Positions 4,889-6,148 of a stretch of DNA of 6,148 nt are shown here, one piece after another. This DNA is from a bacterium UBA3734 (GTDB lineage Bacteria > Bacteroidota > Bacteroidia > Bacteroidales > Bacteroidaceae). The DNA lies in contig DFHC01000183.1 in NCBI GenBank assembly GCA_002372575.1, positions 1 to 6,148 on the forward strand, read 5' to 3'. The notes below the pieces were generated by a model. That model saw nothing but the letters and a program-made list of their open reading frames with translations, had not been told where the DNA came from and searched no databases. The position numbers were made by a program, and so were the translations under genes. Positions within the stretch are counted from its first letter, which is position 1. Every line of letters begins with the position of its first letter.

Positions 4889-5905
4889 ATGAAAATGGCA
4901 CACCCTTTCACAACGATATTGCTCGATTGGTTCAAGGAAAACCGGCGTCCGCTTCCTTGGCGCGAGACGCGCGACCCATACGCCATTTGGCTGAGCGAGG
5001 TCATCCTTCAGCAGACGCGAATCCAGCAAGGCACGGCCTATTGGGAGCGTTTTATGCGGCGCTGGCCGTCGGTCGAGTCGCTTGCGGCAGCAACGGAAGA
5101 CGAGGTGCTGCGTGAGTGGCAGGGGCTGGGCTATTACAGTCGTGCGCGAAACCTCCATGCGGCTGCTCGGCAGATTGTTGAACTGGGACATTTTCCCGAC
5201 ACGATGGCTGAAATCCGCAGGCTGAAGGGCGTGGGCGACTACACGGCTGCCGCCATCGCCTCGATTGCTTTCGACCTGCCCGAAGCGGTGGTCGATGGGA
5301 ATGTTTTTCGCGTTCTGGCGCGGCATTTCGGCATCGACACACCCATCAATTCGACCGAAGGAAAAAAGACTTTCAAGGCTCTGGCACAGGAACTTCTGCC
5401 ACCTTCTGAAGCCTCGGCGTTCAATCAGGCGATGATGGATTTCGGTGCCGTGCAGTGCGTGCCGCAGTCGCCGTGTTGCGCTAATTGTCCGTTGATGGAG
5501 TCGTGCGCGGCGTTTCGTGAGGGCAGGGTAGAGGCGTTGCCCGTGAAATTAAAAAAATTACAAGTGAAAACGCGCCATCTCACCTATGTTTATATTCGTT
5601 GCAACGGCTATACGGCCATTCATCGGCGTGGCGCAGGCGACATTTGGCAAGGACTTTGGGAACCACCGTGCCCCCTCAACGACAATTTGTTGAAAAACGC
5701 GAAGTTGCTCCGCTCCAACGTCAAACACGTCCTCACGCATCGCATTCTTTTGGCCGATTTCTACCTCTTGGAGTGCGACGAAAAGCCCACTCTGCCCGAC
5801 GACTTCATCTGGATTCCCGAGGCCAACATCGACAACTACGGCGTTCCTCGACTTGTGGAATTGCTGCTGGAGGCGGTCGCCAGGCACGACGATTCTGCTT
5901 CCTAA
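4889..5905 (+). CDS. mutY: A/G-specific adenine DNA glycosylase MutY
   Basis: Base-excision repair enzyme that removes adenine mispaired with 8-oxoguanine or guanine, preventing G:C to T:A changes. At 338 residues it has the full family length. Visible elements are PLPWR (21-25), the catalytic Glu in SEVILQQTRIQQ (E37), and YYSRARNLH (82-90). The helix-hairpin-helix LKGVGDYTAAAI lies at 112-123, and the catalytic Asp is in VDGNVFRVLAR (D136). The 4Fe-4S cluster has four cysteines, C190, C197, C200 and C206 (C-x6-C-x2-C-x5-C). The C-terminal Nudix-like domain that reads 8-oxoG contains DIWQGLWEPP (251-260) and VLTHRI (281-286), where the Ser before His seen in many MutYs is Thr. The ATG at 4889 was chosen for its 3-base spacing after the LUD stop; a second ATG at 4895 is possible. 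The stop codon runs into the A tract of the convergent rpmA terminator. Confidence 0.97.
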   Translation: MKMAHPFTTILLDWFKENRRPLPWRETRDPYAIWLSEVILQQTRIQQGTAYWERFMRRWPSVESLAAATEDEVLREWQGLGYYSRARNLHAAARQIVELGHFPDTMAEIRRLKGVGDYTAAAIASIAFDLPEAVVDGNVFRVLARHFGIDTPINSTEGKKTFKALAQELLPPSEASAFNQAMMDFGAVQCVPQSPCCANCPLMESCAAFREGRVEALPVKLKKLQVKTRHLTYVYIRCNGYTAIHRRGAGDIWQGLWEPPCPLNDNLLKNAKLLRSNVKHVLTHRILLADFYLLECDEKPTLPDDFIWIPEANIDNYGVPRLVELLLEAVARHDDSAS

Positions 5906-5947
5906 AAACGAGAATCCCCAACATTCCGTGAGGAACGTCAGGGATTC
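5904..5947 (-). terminator. Intrinsic terminator of the rpmA transcript, perhaps bidirectional
   Basis: GAATCCC (5912-5918) pairs with GGGATTC (5941-5947), and ACATTCC (5921-5927) with GGAACGT (5932-5938), around a 4-base loop. As minus-strand RNA the middle CA/CA step and the one mismatch become G-U pairs, giving a continuous 16-bp stem with loop UCAC, followed after UCG by U5 (5908-5904). This is the hairpin plus U tract of a Rho-independent terminator for rpmA. On the plus strand, after mutY, the stem is less perfect and the following T's are broken by G's. Confidence 0.8.
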
Positions 5948-5980
5948 AGTGTTTGTTTGGAATAAATGGTTTGAAAACTC

Positions 5981-6148
5981 TTACGCCTCGGCAACCTCAG
6001 GAACCACCGAAACAATGCTCTTGTTGTAGCGGGTCTTGCGGAAATTCACCGTGCCATCGACGAGCGCGAAGAGCGTGTCGTCCTTGCCGATTCCCACGTT
6101 GTTGCCGGGGTTGTGCTTCGTGCCGCGCTGGCGAACGATGATGTTGCC
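5981..6148 (-). CDS. rpmA: 50S ribosomal protein L27, C-terminal 55 residues (5' end outside window)
   Basis: Component of the large ribosomal subunit near the peptidyl-transferase centre. The reverse strand from 6148 reads [18 protein letters not shown], then a [18 protein letters not shown] stretch and [16 protein letters not shown] before TAA at 5983-5981. This matches the conserved L27 core and typical C terminus. Full L27 is about 85 residues, so the N-terminal third lies outside the window. In most bacteria rplU (L21) lies just upstream in the same operon and would be expected beyond base 6148. The gene ends 33 bases before a strong terminator hairpin. Confidence 0.97.
   Translation of the reverse strand, partial: GNIIVRQRGTKHNPGNNVGIGKDDTLFALVDGTVNFRKTRYNKSIVSVVPEVAEA

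Overview
The window reads as chromosomal DNA from a member of the Bacteroidetes, probably a Prevotella-like Bacteroidales. Three things point there. The protein sequences (SerRS beginning MLTLK, L27, MutY) are of Bacteroidales type. Short intergenic regions carry the Bacteroidetes -7 promoter box TAnnTTTG. A C-run/G-run repeat of a kind I associate with Prevotella genomes sits inside serS. This is inference from sequence alone; species cannot be named.

Layout: (1) 1-894, minus strand: N-terminal 298 residues of seryl-tRNA synthetase (serS), cut by the window edge. (2) 1009-1575, plus strand: two small genes, a DUF4160 protein and a DUF2442 protein, a common pair suspected to be a toxin-antitoxin module. 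(3) 3708-1590, minus strand: a type II restriction-modification operon, with a gamma-class N6-adenine methyltransferase followed by an overlapping predicted PD-(D/E)XK endonuclease. (4) 3709-4246: a 538-base divergent intergenic region holding two long imperfect hairpins (about 114 and 113 nt) and three smaller ones. A minus-strand promoter box lies just outside the first hairpin, so the region may be a structured leader or small RNA ahead of the methyltransferase. (5) 4247-5905, plus strand: a LUD-domain (LutC/YkgG-like) protein with a four-cysteine tail, and mutY, the A/G mismatch adenine glycosylase, 3 bases apart. (6) 5912-5947: a strong hairpin terminator. (7) 5981-6148, minus strand: the C-terminal 55 residues of ribosomal protein L27 (rpmA).

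How it fits together: rpmA and serS lie on the same strand and, from memory, are adjacent in several Bacteroidales (rplU-rpmA-serS). Here about 5 kb lies between them: two housekeeping genes on the opposite strand (LUD, mutY) and a defence-like block (restriction-modification plus putative toxin-antitoxin). The restriction-modification genes are clearly more AT-rich than serS, LUD, mutY and rpmA, which fits horizontal acquisition. No integrase, transposase or clear target-site duplication is visible. The structured region upstream of the methyltransferase is the least explained part of the window and the best candidate for something undescribed.
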